Assembly (NCBI GenBank): GCA_035516035.1
Contig: DATJAS010000143.1
Location: 1-13,415, forward strand
Direction: 5' to 3'
From: Fen-1273 sp035516035
GTDB taxonomy: Bacteria; Bacteroidota; Ignavibacteria; UBA10030; UBA6906
Length of the DNA: 13,415 bases
Numbering within the stretch: the stretch's first letter is position 1; each line of letters begins with the position of its first letter. The notes under the pieces were generated by a model. The model was given only the letters and a program-made list of their open reading frames with translations. It was not told the DNA's origin and ran no database searches. Both the position numbers and the translations under genes were made by a program. Positions 1 through 6,526 of this stretch are shown here, piece after piece.

Positions 1-1
1 T

Positions 2-48
2 CCATTGACTCATGGGCTATTGTCAATGGACTATTGACTATCGTCAAT
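2..48. repeat. Cluster of ATTGAC/GTCAAT inverted repeats
   Basis: Two nested inverted repeats share one six-base core. CCATTGAC at 2-9 pairs with GTCAATGG at 22-29 (8-bp arms, 12-base loop). ATTGAC at 33-38 pairs with GTCAAT at 43-48 (4-base loop). The core therefore occurs four times in 47 bases, in alternating orientation. The stretch is much more AT-rich than the surrounding coding DNA and lies just downstream of the last gene of the minus-strand operon. It could be a small repeat family, a protein-binding site, or part of the 3' end of the transcript. The window edge cuts the region, so its full extent is unknown. Confidence 0.5.
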
Positions 49-49
49 T

Positions 50-87
50 GGCTTTTCACCGCGCACTGACGTGCGCGGTGAAAAGCC
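50..87 (-). terminator. Perfect 17-bp hairpin spanning a stop codon
   Basis: GGCTTTTCACCGCGCAC at 50-66 is the exact reverse complement of 71-87, with a four-base loop at 67-70. On the minus strand the structure takes in the last codons (LFTAHVSAR) and the TGA stop (56-58) of the DUF2911 gene. No T-tract follows on either strand, so this is not a classical intrinsic terminator. It may instead be a transcript-end stabiliser, a Rho-associated end, or a palindromic element that reached the gene's 3' end. The structure is certain from sequence; the role is inferred. Confidence 0.45.
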
Positions 88-1039
88 TGTCTGCCCAGCC
101 GATATTCAGGAGCGCGCCGTCGCCGTCTCCCGAGAACCAGATCCTGAACGGGTCGATCGCCGCGGCGGGCCGGTCCTGCTTCATGGCGATGCGGGCGAGG
201 TCCGACTTCGGGTCGTACGCGGGTTCATGTCCGGGCGGCTTCCTGCTGATGATGAGCGTCATGCCCGCGGCCGACGGGATCGAGTACACCGTGTAGGCGC
301 CGCGGGGAATCGGCGTGCCGCCGATCGTCACGTCGGCGTCGGTCGTGAGCGCGGTGGCGAGGTTGGCGCCCGTCCGCCAGACCGAATCATAGGGGACGAC
401 CACTCCCCAGATTGCGCGCCCGCGCTGCCAGGGGCGGCTGTAGTGAACGGCGATGGTCTTGCCCGCCAGCGTGAGTGCGGCGGAATCCCCCGGACTGAGC
501 GGCCGCACGCGGTCGCTCTTCTGGAAGGGGACAAGGACCGCGGTCCGTTCCCACATGAGCTTCATGAGGCCCGAGGTCTTCCCGGTGGCCTGCAGCGTGA
601 CGGTGAACGTGTCGACCACGGCCTCCGTCTGTTCCGCCGTCGCGTCGAACCGGGCGAGGTCGAGCGCGGGCTGGTACACCGTCCCCCACTGCCCCGTCTG
701 TTTGTTGAGGATGACCTTCCATCCCGCGGGGGAGGGGAGGGTCCAGAGCGTGTACGTCCCCCGCGGCACCGGGACGCCGCCGAACATCATGTCGAACGAC
801 GTTTTCAGGTGTGTGGCCTGGTTTGCCCCGGTGCGCCAGACCTGGTTCCACGGGACGAGCCCCCCCATGATCTTTCTTCCGCGGATGGAGGGACGTCCGT
901 AGTTCACGCTGATGACGTTTGTATCGAGCGTGAGGAACACGGAATCACGCGGGCTCGGGATCGTCCGCTGGGCGTGCGCGTCCGGCGACGCGGCAAGGAG
1001 CCCCGCGCAGAGCGCGGCGCACAACACGACACGGTTCAT
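56..1039 (-). CDS. Exported protein with two tandem DUF2911 domains
   Basis: The 327-residue product starts with a Sec signal peptide (basic MNR, hydrophobic stretch at about residues 4-16, likely cleavage after AHA at 23), so it should be periplasmic or outer-membrane associated. It holds two copies of the DUF2911 domain, at about 29-175 and 185-325. Matching blocks are VNYGRPSIRGR / VHYSRPWQRGR (around 45 and 198), VWRTGAN (67-73 and 220-226), and GGVPVPRGTYTLW / GGTPIPRGAYTVY. Family members commonly carry a single copy. DUF2911 has no established activity that I know of, so no function is assigned. The ATG at 1039 was chosen over an upstream extension to 1219 because it begins the signal peptide and has GGAGGG about 8 bases upstream; the extension is arginine-rich shadow sequence overlapping the preceding gene. 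It is the last gene of the apparent operon, 17 bases after the YbjQ-like gene. The stop codon lies within a perfect hairpin (50-87). Confidence 0.9.
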   Translation of the reverse strand: MNRVVLCAALCAGLLAASPDAHAQRTIPSPRDSVFLTLDTNVISVNYGRPSIRGRKIMGGLVPWNQVWRTGANQATHLKTSFDMMFGGVPVPRGTYTLWTLPSPAGWKVILNKQTGQWGTVYQPALDLARFDATAEQTEAVVDTFTVTLQATGKTSGLMKLMWERTAVLVPFQKSDRVRPLSPGDSAALTLAGKTIAVHYSRPWQRGRAIWGVVVPYDSVWRTGANLATALTTDADVTIGGTPIPRGAYTVYSIPSAAGMTLIISRKPPGHEPAYDPKSDLARIAMKQDRPAAAIDPFRIWFSGDGDGALLNIGWADRLFTAHVSAR

Positions 1040-1056
1040 GGGTTCGGTTCCCTCCG

Positions 1057-1386
1057 TTATGCTTTTTCCACCACCACGGCGGTCCCGTAGGCGAGGACCT
1101 CGGTCACGCCCGACATCACCTCGTTTGCGTCGTAGCGCATGCCGATGACCGCGTTCGCCCCGTGCTCCGTGGCGTGCTGCATCATGATGATGAACGCTTC
1201 CTGGCGCGTCCGCTCGCACAGCTCCTGCAGGAGAGAGATGTTTCCCCCGAAGAGCGTCTGTATCCCCGCGCCGATGTTGCCGACGATGGAGCGGGACCGG
1301 ACGGTGATCCCCCGCACGATGCCCAGATTCCTGACGATACGGTAGCCGTCTAGCGTGAATGCCGTGGTGACCAGCTTGGGATCCAT
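1057..1386 (-). CDS. YbjQ/UPF0145 family protein (DUF74)
   Basis: This 109-residue protein matches the small YbjQ/UPF0145 family along its full length (members are usually about 100-110 residues). Visible hallmarks are VTTAFTLDGYRI near the N-terminus, LGIVRGITVRSRS at about 21-33, the glycine-rich NIGAGIQTLFGG at about 37-48, the helix around RTRQEAFIIMM, GANAVIGMRYD at about 76-86, and the C-terminal EVLAYGTAVVV. Members form small oligomeric cytoplasmic proteins, often called putative heavy-metal-binding domains, but no reaction is established. There is no signal peptide, unlike its two flanking genes. The ATG at 1386 has GAGAGG six bases upstream. The gene is 19 bases after the lipoprotein gene and 17 bases before the DUF2911 gene, so co-transcription is likely. 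The family call is firm; the cellular role is unknown. Confidence 0.92.
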   Translation of the reverse strand: MDPKLVTTAFTLDGYRIVRNLGIVRGITVRSRSIVGNIGAGIQTLFGGNISLLQELCERTRQEAFIIMMQHATEHGANAVIGMRYDANEVMSGVTEVLAYGTAVVVEKA

Positions 1387-1405
1387 GGAGTGCCTCTCGT
1401 GAGCG

Positions 1406-2419
1406 TTATTTGATTTTCAGTGACCCGATCGCTTTTTCGTACGCCTTCAGGTACTCCTCCCGCTGGGGACGGTACCAGTCCATCGTGACGCGGAAGACCT
1501 TGTCGTTCTTGACCGCGAAATAGAATCGCCGCTCGACGCTGGAGGTCGGCGCGTATGTCAGCGTCATGGCGGGGAGACCGGCGACGGTCGCCTTCCCCTC
1601 CGAGGCCCCCCTGTACCCCTTTCTATTCTGGTCGAACACTTTCTCCACGGTGAGTCCCTTGGCGCCGAAGACGTCGATGCGGATGGAGCAGTCCTGCCGC
1701 TGGCCCCGGAGTTCCATCACCTCGTCGTTCGAGCCTTTCTGGACCGGCACCTGGTTGTAGTTGTCCGGCGCCTGGATCGCGAAGAGCTTGCCCTGGAATT
1801 CCGTGAACGTTTCGGAGGGGAGCGTCGCGTCCCGTCCCGGCGCCACCGGCTTCGGGAACTGGATCGATGCGAGCGAAGCGTCGAACACCTGCTTGTACGC
1901 GTCGTAGTACCCGCCGAAACCGGCGGTCTTGATGTCGTACACGACCGTGTCGGTGGGGACGTAGATGTGCTGCCCGGTCTCCTTGATCGTCTTGGTGTAC
2001 ATCCCGGTGTACGCGTAGCGCACGCCGGTCTTGCCGCCCAGCGTGACCGAATCGGGTTTGGCGACCACGAACCCGCTCTTGCTCATGTCATCCATGATCT
2101 TCCGCGCGGTGTCGATGCCCGCCGAGCGGATCACCGAGACCGCGATGGCCACGCCGTCCGGGAACTGCCCGGTCGGGTCGAGGAACTTCTTGTCGACGTC
2201 CTGCGCGCTGTAGAACCCGGCGCGCCCGACTTCGGCGTTGACGATCCATCCCTTCGGGTACTGGATGGAGTACCCGAACCCGGGGTCGCGGTAGAAATCC
2301 ATGTCTCCCACCTTCACCGGTTCCATTTTCTTTTCCCCTCCGCATCCCGCGATGACGAGGAGGAGCACCGCGTACGCGAGGAGGGCGGTGCTCGCCTGAG
2401 TACGGCGCGTGGTGGTCAT
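1406..2419 (-). CDS. Lipoprotein with two PsbP/DcrB-like domains
   Basis: The 337-residue product begins with a lipoprotein signal: basic RR at 5-6, a hydrophobic core at about 12-23, and lipobox IAGC with the modified cysteine at 26. It should be anchored to the inner or outer membrane. After a short linker come two halves of similar layout. The first (about 42-190) opens with DPGFGYSIQYPKGW, the phrase typical of PsbP/DcrB-like (DUF1795-type) folds, and closes with FDASLASIQF. The second (about 203-337) opens with FTEFQGKLFAIQAPDNY and closes with YEKAIGSLKIK. The duplication is inferred from these matching edges; the middles are divergent. No catalytic motif is visible, and a ligand-binding or structural role would be a guess. 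The ATG at 2419 was chosen over the longer frame (to 2524) because it starts the signal peptide, with AAAGG about 8 bases upstream. The gene lies 40 bases after the aldehyde dehydrogenase gene. Confidence 0.82.
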   Translation of the reverse strand: MTTTRRTQASTALLAYAVLLLVIAGCGGEKKMEPVKVGDMDFYRDPGFGYSIQYPKGWIVNAEVGRAGFYSAQDVDKKFLDPTGQFPDGVAIAVSVIRSAGIDTARKIMDDMSKSGFVVAKPDSVTLGGKTGVRYAYTGMYTKTIKETGQHIYVPTDTVVYDIKTAGFGGYYDAYKQVFDASLASIQFPKPVAPGRDATLPSETFTEFQGKLFAIQAPDNYNQVPVQKGSNDEVMELRGQRQDCSIRIDVFGAKGLTVEKVFDQNRKGYRGASEGKATVAGLPAMTLTYAPTSSVERRFYFAVKNDKVFRVTMDWYRPQREEYLKAYEKAIGSLKIK

Positions 2420-2459
2420 TGCATTGGCCTTTCTGAGGATAGTGAATGGTTGATGGGAG

Positions 2460-3962
2460 TCAGTGTCTGGGGACGACCACGTCGTACCACGGCTTCTTGT
2501 CCCGCGTCCCGGCCTGGTCGACATGGATGTGCTTGGCCTCGGTATACTCTTTCAGCCCGTCGAGGCCGAATTCCCGGCCTATGCCGCTCTGCTTGTAGCC
2601 GCCGAACGGGGCGCGCTCGCTGAGGAGATGCCATTCGTTGATCCAGACGGTGCCCGCGCGCAGCGCGCGCGCGACGCGCATCGCGCGCCCGGGGTCGCGC
2701 GACCAGACCCCGCCGCCGAGCCCGTAGTCGGAATCGTTGGCCATCCGGACCGCTTCATCCTCGTCCCTGTAGCGGATCACGCACAGGACCGGTCCGAAGA
2801 TCTCCTCGCGGGCGATCCGCCAGCCGTTTTCCACCCTGTCGAAGATCGTCGGTTCCACGAAGAACCCCCGCGCGGAGGCCCCGTCCGGCGGGACGTGGCC
2901 CCCCGCGACCAGGACGCCGCCATTCGCCTTCCCGTCTGCGATGTAGCCGAGCACGCGTTCCTGCTGCCGGCGGGAGATGAGGGGACCGATATCCGTCTCC
3001 ACGTTCATCGGGTCCCCCGACTTCATCGCCCGGACGCCGGAGACCAGTCGCGCGATGAACTCGTCGGCGATCGCCGCGGGCAGGAACAGGCGCGTCCCCG
3101 CCTCGCAGCACTGTCCCTGGTGGTAGAACGCGGCGTACAGCGCGCCGTCCACGGCCAGGTCGATGTCGGCGTCCTCCAGGACGATGTTCGCCGACTTGCC
3201 GCCGCATTCGAGCGTGACCTTCTTCAGCGTGGGGGCCGCCTCGCGCATCACGCTCCGGCCGACTTCCGTCGAGCCGGTGAAGGCCACCTTGTCCACCAGC
3301 GGGTGCGCGCAGAGCGCCACCCCCGCATCCTCGCCGAAGCCCGTGATGACGTTCACGACGCCCGGCGGCAGCCCCGCCTCGTGCACCAGGCGCGCGAGCT
3401 CCATCGCCGTCACCGGGGTCTCCTCCGAGGGCTTCAGCACGACGGTGTTTCCCGCGGCCAGCGCCGGGCCGAGTTTCCAGGCGGCCATCTTCAGCGGAAA
3501 ATTCCACGGGATGATCGCCGCCACGACCCCGACCGGCTCGCGCAGGAGCACGTTGGCGCTCAGCCCCTGGCGCGACACGGCGTCGAGCTGCTCTGTCAGA
3601 TCGCCGAGCGCGTACTTCGCGTATGTCCCGAACGCACGCGCGCTCAGGTAGATGTCTTCTTTCGCCTTCTTGAGCGTCGACCCGGAATCCGCGACTTCCA
3701 GCTCGACGAGCCGCGGGGCGTTGGCGTTGATCGCGTCGGAGAGCTTCTTCAGGCAGGCGGAGCGTTCTTCGCGGGACATCCGCGGCCATGGACCGGTGTC
3801 AAACGCCGTGCGGGCGGCTTCCACCGCCCGCGAGGCGTCGTCCGCGTCCGCGCGCGCGCATGTTGCAAGCGTTTCACCATTGAACGGGTTGAGCGACGTG
3901 AACGTACGCCGCGTCGCCCCGTCGACGAATTGCCCGTTGATAAAGAGCTGGTACAGTCTCAC
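2460..3962 (-). CDS. NAD(P)+-dependent aldehyde dehydrogenase
   Basis: This 500-residue protein is a full-length member of the aldehyde dehydrogenase superfamily and should oxidise an aldehyde to the acid in the cytoplasm. All core elements are present: IPWNFP with the oxyanion Asn154, LKPSEETP with Lys177 and Glu180 at the cofactor-ribose site (a glutamate here usually favours NAD+), FTGSTEVG at about 228-235, the general base Glu252 in LECGGKS, the nucleophile Cys286 in GQCCEAG, and EEIFGPV with Glu387. The end, with WINEWHLLSERAPFGGYKQSGIGRE and EYTEAKHIHVD, resembles broad-specificity acetaldehyde or betaine-aldehyde type enzymes; the substrate cannot be told from sequence. The start is GTG at 3962. 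The frame upstream is open to a stop at about 4028 but has no other good start, and no clear Shine-Dalgarno precedes the GTG, so the start is likely but unproven. It is the first gene of the leftward operon and is divergent from the secreted-protein gene at 4299. Confidence 0.95.
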   Translation of the reverse strand: MRLYQLFINGQFVDGATRRTFTSLNPFNGETLATCARADADDASRAVEAARTAFDTGPWPRMSREERSACLKKLSDAINANAPRLVELEVADSGSTLKKAKEDIYLSARAFGTYAKYALGDLTEQLDAVSRQGLSANVLLREPVGVVAAIIPWNFPLKMAAWKLGPALAAGNTVVLKPSEETPVTAMELARLVHEAGLPPGVVNVITGFGEDAGVALCAHPLVDKVAFTGSTEVGRSVMREAAPTLKKVTLECGGKSANIVLEDADIDLAVDGALYAAFYHQGQCCEAGTRLFLPAAIADEFIARLVSGVRAMKSGDPMNVETDIGPLISRRQQERVLGYIADGKANGGVLVAGGHVPPDGASARGFFVEPTIFDRVENGWRIAREEIFGPVLCVIRYRDEDEAVRMANDSDYGLGGGVWSRDPGRAMRVARALRAGTVWINEWHLLSERAPFGGYKQSGIGREFGLDGLKEYTEAKHIHVDQAGTRDKKPWYDVVVPRH

Positions 3963-4091
3963 ACGCCGGCCGGTTGTCGGTGCCCACTGAAAAGACGATA
4001 CGGAAGATAGAGAAAAAAGTAGAATTCATCAAACAGTCGCCCCTGACGACCCTGGCGCGGGGTGGCGGAAGGGGCACTGCCTGAATCCGGC

Positions 4092-4132
4092 GCTTCCCGC
4101 ACTTCGCAGGGACGTTCCCGCACTCTGCGGAC
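4092..4132. repeat. Imperfect tandem direct repeat, 21-base period
   Basis: TTCCCGCACT occurs exactly at 4094-4103 and again at 4115-4124, and similarity continues after each copy (TCGCAGG versus CTGCGG). The 21-base period is two turns of B-DNA, so both copies would face the same side of the helix. That arrangement is typical of paired regulator sites. Its place between two divergent genes fits an operator, but no regulator gene is next to it and the assignment is inference. Confidence 0.45.
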
Positions 4133-4144
4133 GCCGGCTGGGGT

Positions 4145-4199
4145 GTTCCCCGCGGGCGGCCGGGAACGTAGGTGTCGGCCGGTCAACGACTTATGACCG
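4145..4199. promoter_or_regulatory. Two inverted repeats, possible operator half-sites
   Basis: GTTCCC at 4145-4150 is mirrored by GGGAAC at 4162-4167, with 11 bases between. The same GTTCCC word also begins the second direct-repeat copy at 4114, which ties the two elements together. A second inverted repeat, CGGTCA at 4180-4185 and TGACCG at 4194-4199, has an 8-base spacer. The first lies about 140 bases and the second about 110 bases upstream of the ATG at 4299. Short repeats of this kind also arise by chance in GC-rich DNA. Confidence 0.35.
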
Positions 4200-4298
4200 T
4201 CCCCCGAGCAAACGGCGGGAGTGGCACGTCAGTTGCGCCCGGTTCAGGTGCATTTCAAAGGCCCTGCGTTACTCACCTTACAGTGTGGAGGTTCACGT

Positions 4299-6308
4299 AT
4301 GAAGCGCATTGGTTACGCTCTTGCGCTGGCGCTCTTTTTCACCGGAGCCGCACATGCGCAATTGCCCCCCGCGCCGGTCGACCTGGACGCAAAGCAGACA
4401 ACCCAGGTGCCCCCCGGCGTGGAGCTGGGCTGGTCTGTCCCGAAACTCCTGCCCCCTGTGCCGTTGAACATGTTCAGGGTGTACCGGTCCGTGGACGATT
4501 CGACCTCTTTTTCGGTCCTCAATGTGACCAATCTGCCGGCGTACGACGACCGCCAGGTCACCGCGGGTCATACCTACTACTACTACGTCACATGGGTGTG
4601 GATGCTTGCCGATTCCACGGTGCGGGAGAGCGGGAAGAGCAACCTCGCATGGGTGAGCGTTGTCCCGCCGGTCAGCGACATTACCGGCACGATCAACGGG
4701 ACGGTGACGGACAGCATCTCGGGCAAGCCCGTCCCCTATGCGCGCGTGACATTCTACAGGCGGATTTCCGCCGCGCTCTGGCCGCCGGAGACGATCGCCG
4801 ACAGCCTCGGGCACTACACGGCGGTGATCGATACCGGCAATTACCTGGTGCTGTGCAGTCCTCCCTTCCTCCTGGGAAAGCTGATCATGACGCCCGTGGC
4901 GTTCCCTGTCTACAAGCCGAAGTGGTACAAGGATGCGTATGATGCCGCGCACGCCACGCCGGTCGCCGTCACGGACGGCGGAACCTTCACGGCTGATTTC
5001 GCGCTCGCGCGCTTCGTCTTCCCCTCCCTTGTCCATGTGCGGGGCACCGTGCGCGACTCCGCGGGCGCGGCACTGAAGGGTGCAACGGTCGTACTCACGC
5101 GGACGATCCAGGAGATGCCCCAGATGGCGGCCCTCGGCGACCCGGTCGTGAACCTGCCTGGTGAAGCGCTTGTCGTCGACGGGCTCGGGTGCCTCCAGGG
5201 CGTGGCATGGAAGGGGCTGACGGACTCCGCGGGGGCGTTCGACGCAACGGTCCTTTCAGAGCGATCCTACATAGCGATGGCGACGGCAAAAGGGTACACC
5301 CCGCAGTACTACGACCACAAGGCGACTCCGCTTGAGGCGACGGTCATTCCCGTAAACGGCGACGTGAGCGGCATCGACTTCAACCTGAACCCGTACCGCC
5401 CGCCGCAGATGTACTCCATCAGCGGGATCGTCGACGACTCGGCGGGCGTCAGGGTTCCTTCGAGGATCATCGTGTTCCCTCTCCGGTCGATGAAGGCCCT
5501 GCCTCTCCGGTTCGTCTTCACCGACTCGCTCGGGGCCTATACGGTCGACCACGTGGAGGCGGGCAAGTACATCGTCCTGGCCGTGCCGTTCGGCGACTAC
5601 GCTCCCGCGTTCTACAAGGCCGGTGCGTTCGGGGTGATGAGCTGGAAGGCCGCAGACACGGTCACCGTCGCCGCCAATGTCACCGGCATCGACATCGGCG
5701 TCGTACAGATCCACGGCTCGGGCGTCGCGACGCTCGCCGGGACGGTCACTTCCGGCGGCCAGCCGCTCGAGGGAGTGAATGTCATTGCGCAGGACGCCTC
5801 GGGGGCCACGCTCGGCTACGGGATGACCGACGCCACGGGAGCGTACCTGATCGAGGCTCTCCCGGCGGGCTCGGTGACGGTCATCGCGGACCTCTTCGGG
5901 TACGACGGCGAGCAGCAGACGATCGGCGTCGCGCCGTCTCAGTTCAGCGCGTCGCAGAACTTCATGCTCAACGTGACGACGTCCGTGGCGCCGGTGTCGG
6001 GGGCCGCGCCCTCGTCGTACGCGCTCTCCCAGAACTACCCGAACCCCTTCAACCCGTCGACGAAGATCAGCTTCACGCTGCCACAGGCGGGGGTCGTCAC
6101 GCTTCGCGTCTTCAACCTTCTCGGCCAGCAGGTGGCCACGCTCGTGAACGGTCAGCTCGGCGCCGGCCTCCACGAGATGACGTGGGACGGACGGGATGAT
6201 GAGGGGAGAGGGCTTGCGAGCGGCGTCTACTTCTACCGGATCCACGTGTCGGGTCCGGACGGGAGAGCCGCCTATGACGCGATCCGCAAGATGTTGCTCT
6301 TGAAGTGA
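4299..6308 (+). CDS. Secreted multidomain protein with T9SS C-terminal sorting domain
   Basis: The 669-residue product has a Sec signal peptide (MKR, hydrophobic stretch, likely cleavage after AHA at 20). Next comes a fibronectin type III-like domain at about 21-123 (PPAPVDLDAKQTT, ELGWSVP, FRVYRSVDD, YYYYVTWV). Four carboxypeptidase-regulatory-like beta-sandwich repeats follow, at about 127-236, 245-364, 371-470 and 477-558, with openings such as INGTVTDSISGKPVPYARV, VRGTVRDSAG and LAGTVTSGGQPLEGVNV. The first three end in a shared pattern: an aromatic pair (WY, YY or FY), a variable stretch, then a short beta-strand such as GIDFNL. The C-terminal module at about 572-669 carries NYPNPFNPSTKI, VFNLLGQQV and SGVYFYRI, the type A sorting signal that sends cargo through the type IX system to the cell surface or medium. 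No enzymatic domain is visible, so it is probably a surface or matrix protein. The ATG at 4299 has GGAGG seven bases upstream; the in-frame extension to 4221 would bury the signal peptide. It appears to be a single-gene unit. Confidence 0.92.
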   Translation: MKRIGYALALALFFTGAAHAQLPPAPVDLDAKQTTQVPPGVELGWSVPKLLPPVPLNMFRVYRSVDDSTSFSVLNVTNLPAYDDRQVTAGHTYYYYVTWVWMLADSTVRESGKSNLAWVSVVPPVSDITGTINGTVTDSISGKPVPYARVTFYRRISAALWPPETIADSLGHYTAVIDTGNYLVLCSPPFLLGKLIMTPVAFPVYKPKWYKDAYDAAHATPVAVTDGGTFTADFALARFVFPSLVHVRGTVRDSAGAALKGATVVLTRTIQEMPQMAALGDPVVNLPGEALVVDGLGCLQGVAWKGLTDSAGAFDATVLSERSYIAMATAKGYTPQYYDHKATPLEATVIPVNGDVSGIDFNLNPYRPPQMYSISGIVDDSAGVRVPSRIIVFPLRSMKALPLRFVFTDSLGAYTVDHVEAGKYIVLAVPFGDYAPAFYKAGAFGVMSWKAADTVTVAANVTGIDIGVVQIHGSGVATLAGTVTSGGQPLEGVNVIAQDASGATLGYGMTDATGAYLIEALPAGSVTVIADLFGYDGEQQTIGVAPSQFSASQNFMLNVTTSVAPVSGAAPSSYALSQNYPNPFNPSTKISFTLPQAGVVTLRVFNLLGQQVATLVNGQLGAGLHEMTWDGRDDEGRGLASGVYFYRIHVSGPDGRAAYDAIRKMLLLK

Positions 6309-6313
6309 CGTGC

Positions 6314-6379
6314 TGTCATTGCGAGGGGCGCCGCAGGCCGACGGTGGCGCCGTAGGCGCCTACGCCCCGAAGCAATCTC
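6314..6379. repeat. Dispersed palindromic repeat, copy 1 (expanded centre)
   Basis: The element begins TGTCATTGCGAG and ends CGAAGCAATCTC, as does copy 2 four bases later. ATTGC at the left end and GCAAT at the right end are complementary, so each copy can fold. In this copy the centre is longer and GC-rich and contains the perfect 12-base palindrome GTAGGCGCCTAC. From general knowledge, intergenic repeats with this CATTGCGAG...GAAGCAATC pattern are widespread in unrelated bacterial genomes; their function is unclear. Confidence 0.65.
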
Positions 6380-6383
6380 GATT

Positions 6384-6419
6384 TGTCATTGCGAGCCGCT
6401 TCTCAGGCGAAGCAATCTC
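6384..6419. repeat. Dispersed palindromic repeat, copy 2 (short form)
   Basis: This copy has the same ends as copy 1 (TGTCATTGCGAG and CGAAGCAATCTC), in the same orientation, with only 12 bases between. The internal GCTTC and GAAGC can pair as the inner part of a stem. Two adjacent copies differing mainly in the centre suggest a duplicated or modular element downstream of the secreted-protein gene. Confidence 0.65.
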
Positions 6420-6459
6420 AGAGTCAGAGTTGTGCAGTTGGGTGGTACGTGCTGGGGGA

Positions 6460-6482
6460 GCCCCGCATGCTGTACGCGGGGC
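6460..6482. repeat. 7-bp GC-rich hairpin
   Basis: GCCCCGC at 6460-6466 pairs exactly with GCGGGGC at 6476-6482 across a nine-base loop. There is no T-tract on either side. It lies between convergent genes and may contribute to transcript-end structure together with the stronger hairpin at 6522-6551. Confidence 0.35.
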
Positions 6483-6489
6483 GGATTGT

Positions 6490-6526
6490 GGGGGGGGGCC
6501 CCGCGGGTGAGGGCGGGGAATGGGGG
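6490..6526 (+). other. G-tract cluster with G-quadruplex motif
   Basis: A run of nine G (6490-6498) is followed by GGG (6505-6507), GGG (6511-6513), GGGG (6515-6518) and GGGGG (6522-6526). The last four tracts, with loops of 3, 1 and 3 bases, fit the standard intramolecular G-quadruplex pattern. The final G-tract is also the left arm of the hairpin at 6522-6551, so the two structures would compete. Quadruplex formation is inferred. Confidence 0.5.

Larger units (their letters stand above)
3963..4298. promoter_or_regulatory. Divergent intergenic region with clustered repeats
   Basis: These 336 bases separate two divergent genes (aldehyde dehydrogenase to the left, T9SS-type protein to the right), so they should hold promoters for both. 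I see no convincing gene in them. An AT-rich patch at about 3988-4030 lies just upstream of the aldehyde dehydrogenase and could hold its promoter, but no -10/-35 or Bacteroidota-type -33/-7 pair can be assigned with confidence. The middle (4092-4199) contains the direct and inverted repeats listed separately. At the right end, GGAGG at 4287-4291 is the ribosome binding site of the secreted-protein gene, seven bases before its ATG. Confidence 0.5.

Noticed and set aside
71..1090. A 339-residue plus-strand open frame opposite the DUF2911 gene
   Set aside because: No motif or ribosome binding site; the minus strand encodes two clear DUF2911 domains.
2463..4010. A 515-residue plus-strand open frame opposite the aldehyde dehydrogenase
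   Set aside because: No recognisable motifs; the other strand has every aldehyde dehydrogenase hallmark.
3874..4186. Short minus-strand frames overlapping the start of the aldehyde dehydrogenase
   Set aside because: They overlap the recognised gene in other frames and have no domain or conserved feature.
5256..6245. A 329-residue minus-strand open frame opposite the T9SS-type gene
   Set aside because: Arg/Asp-rich shadow of a well-supported secreted protein.
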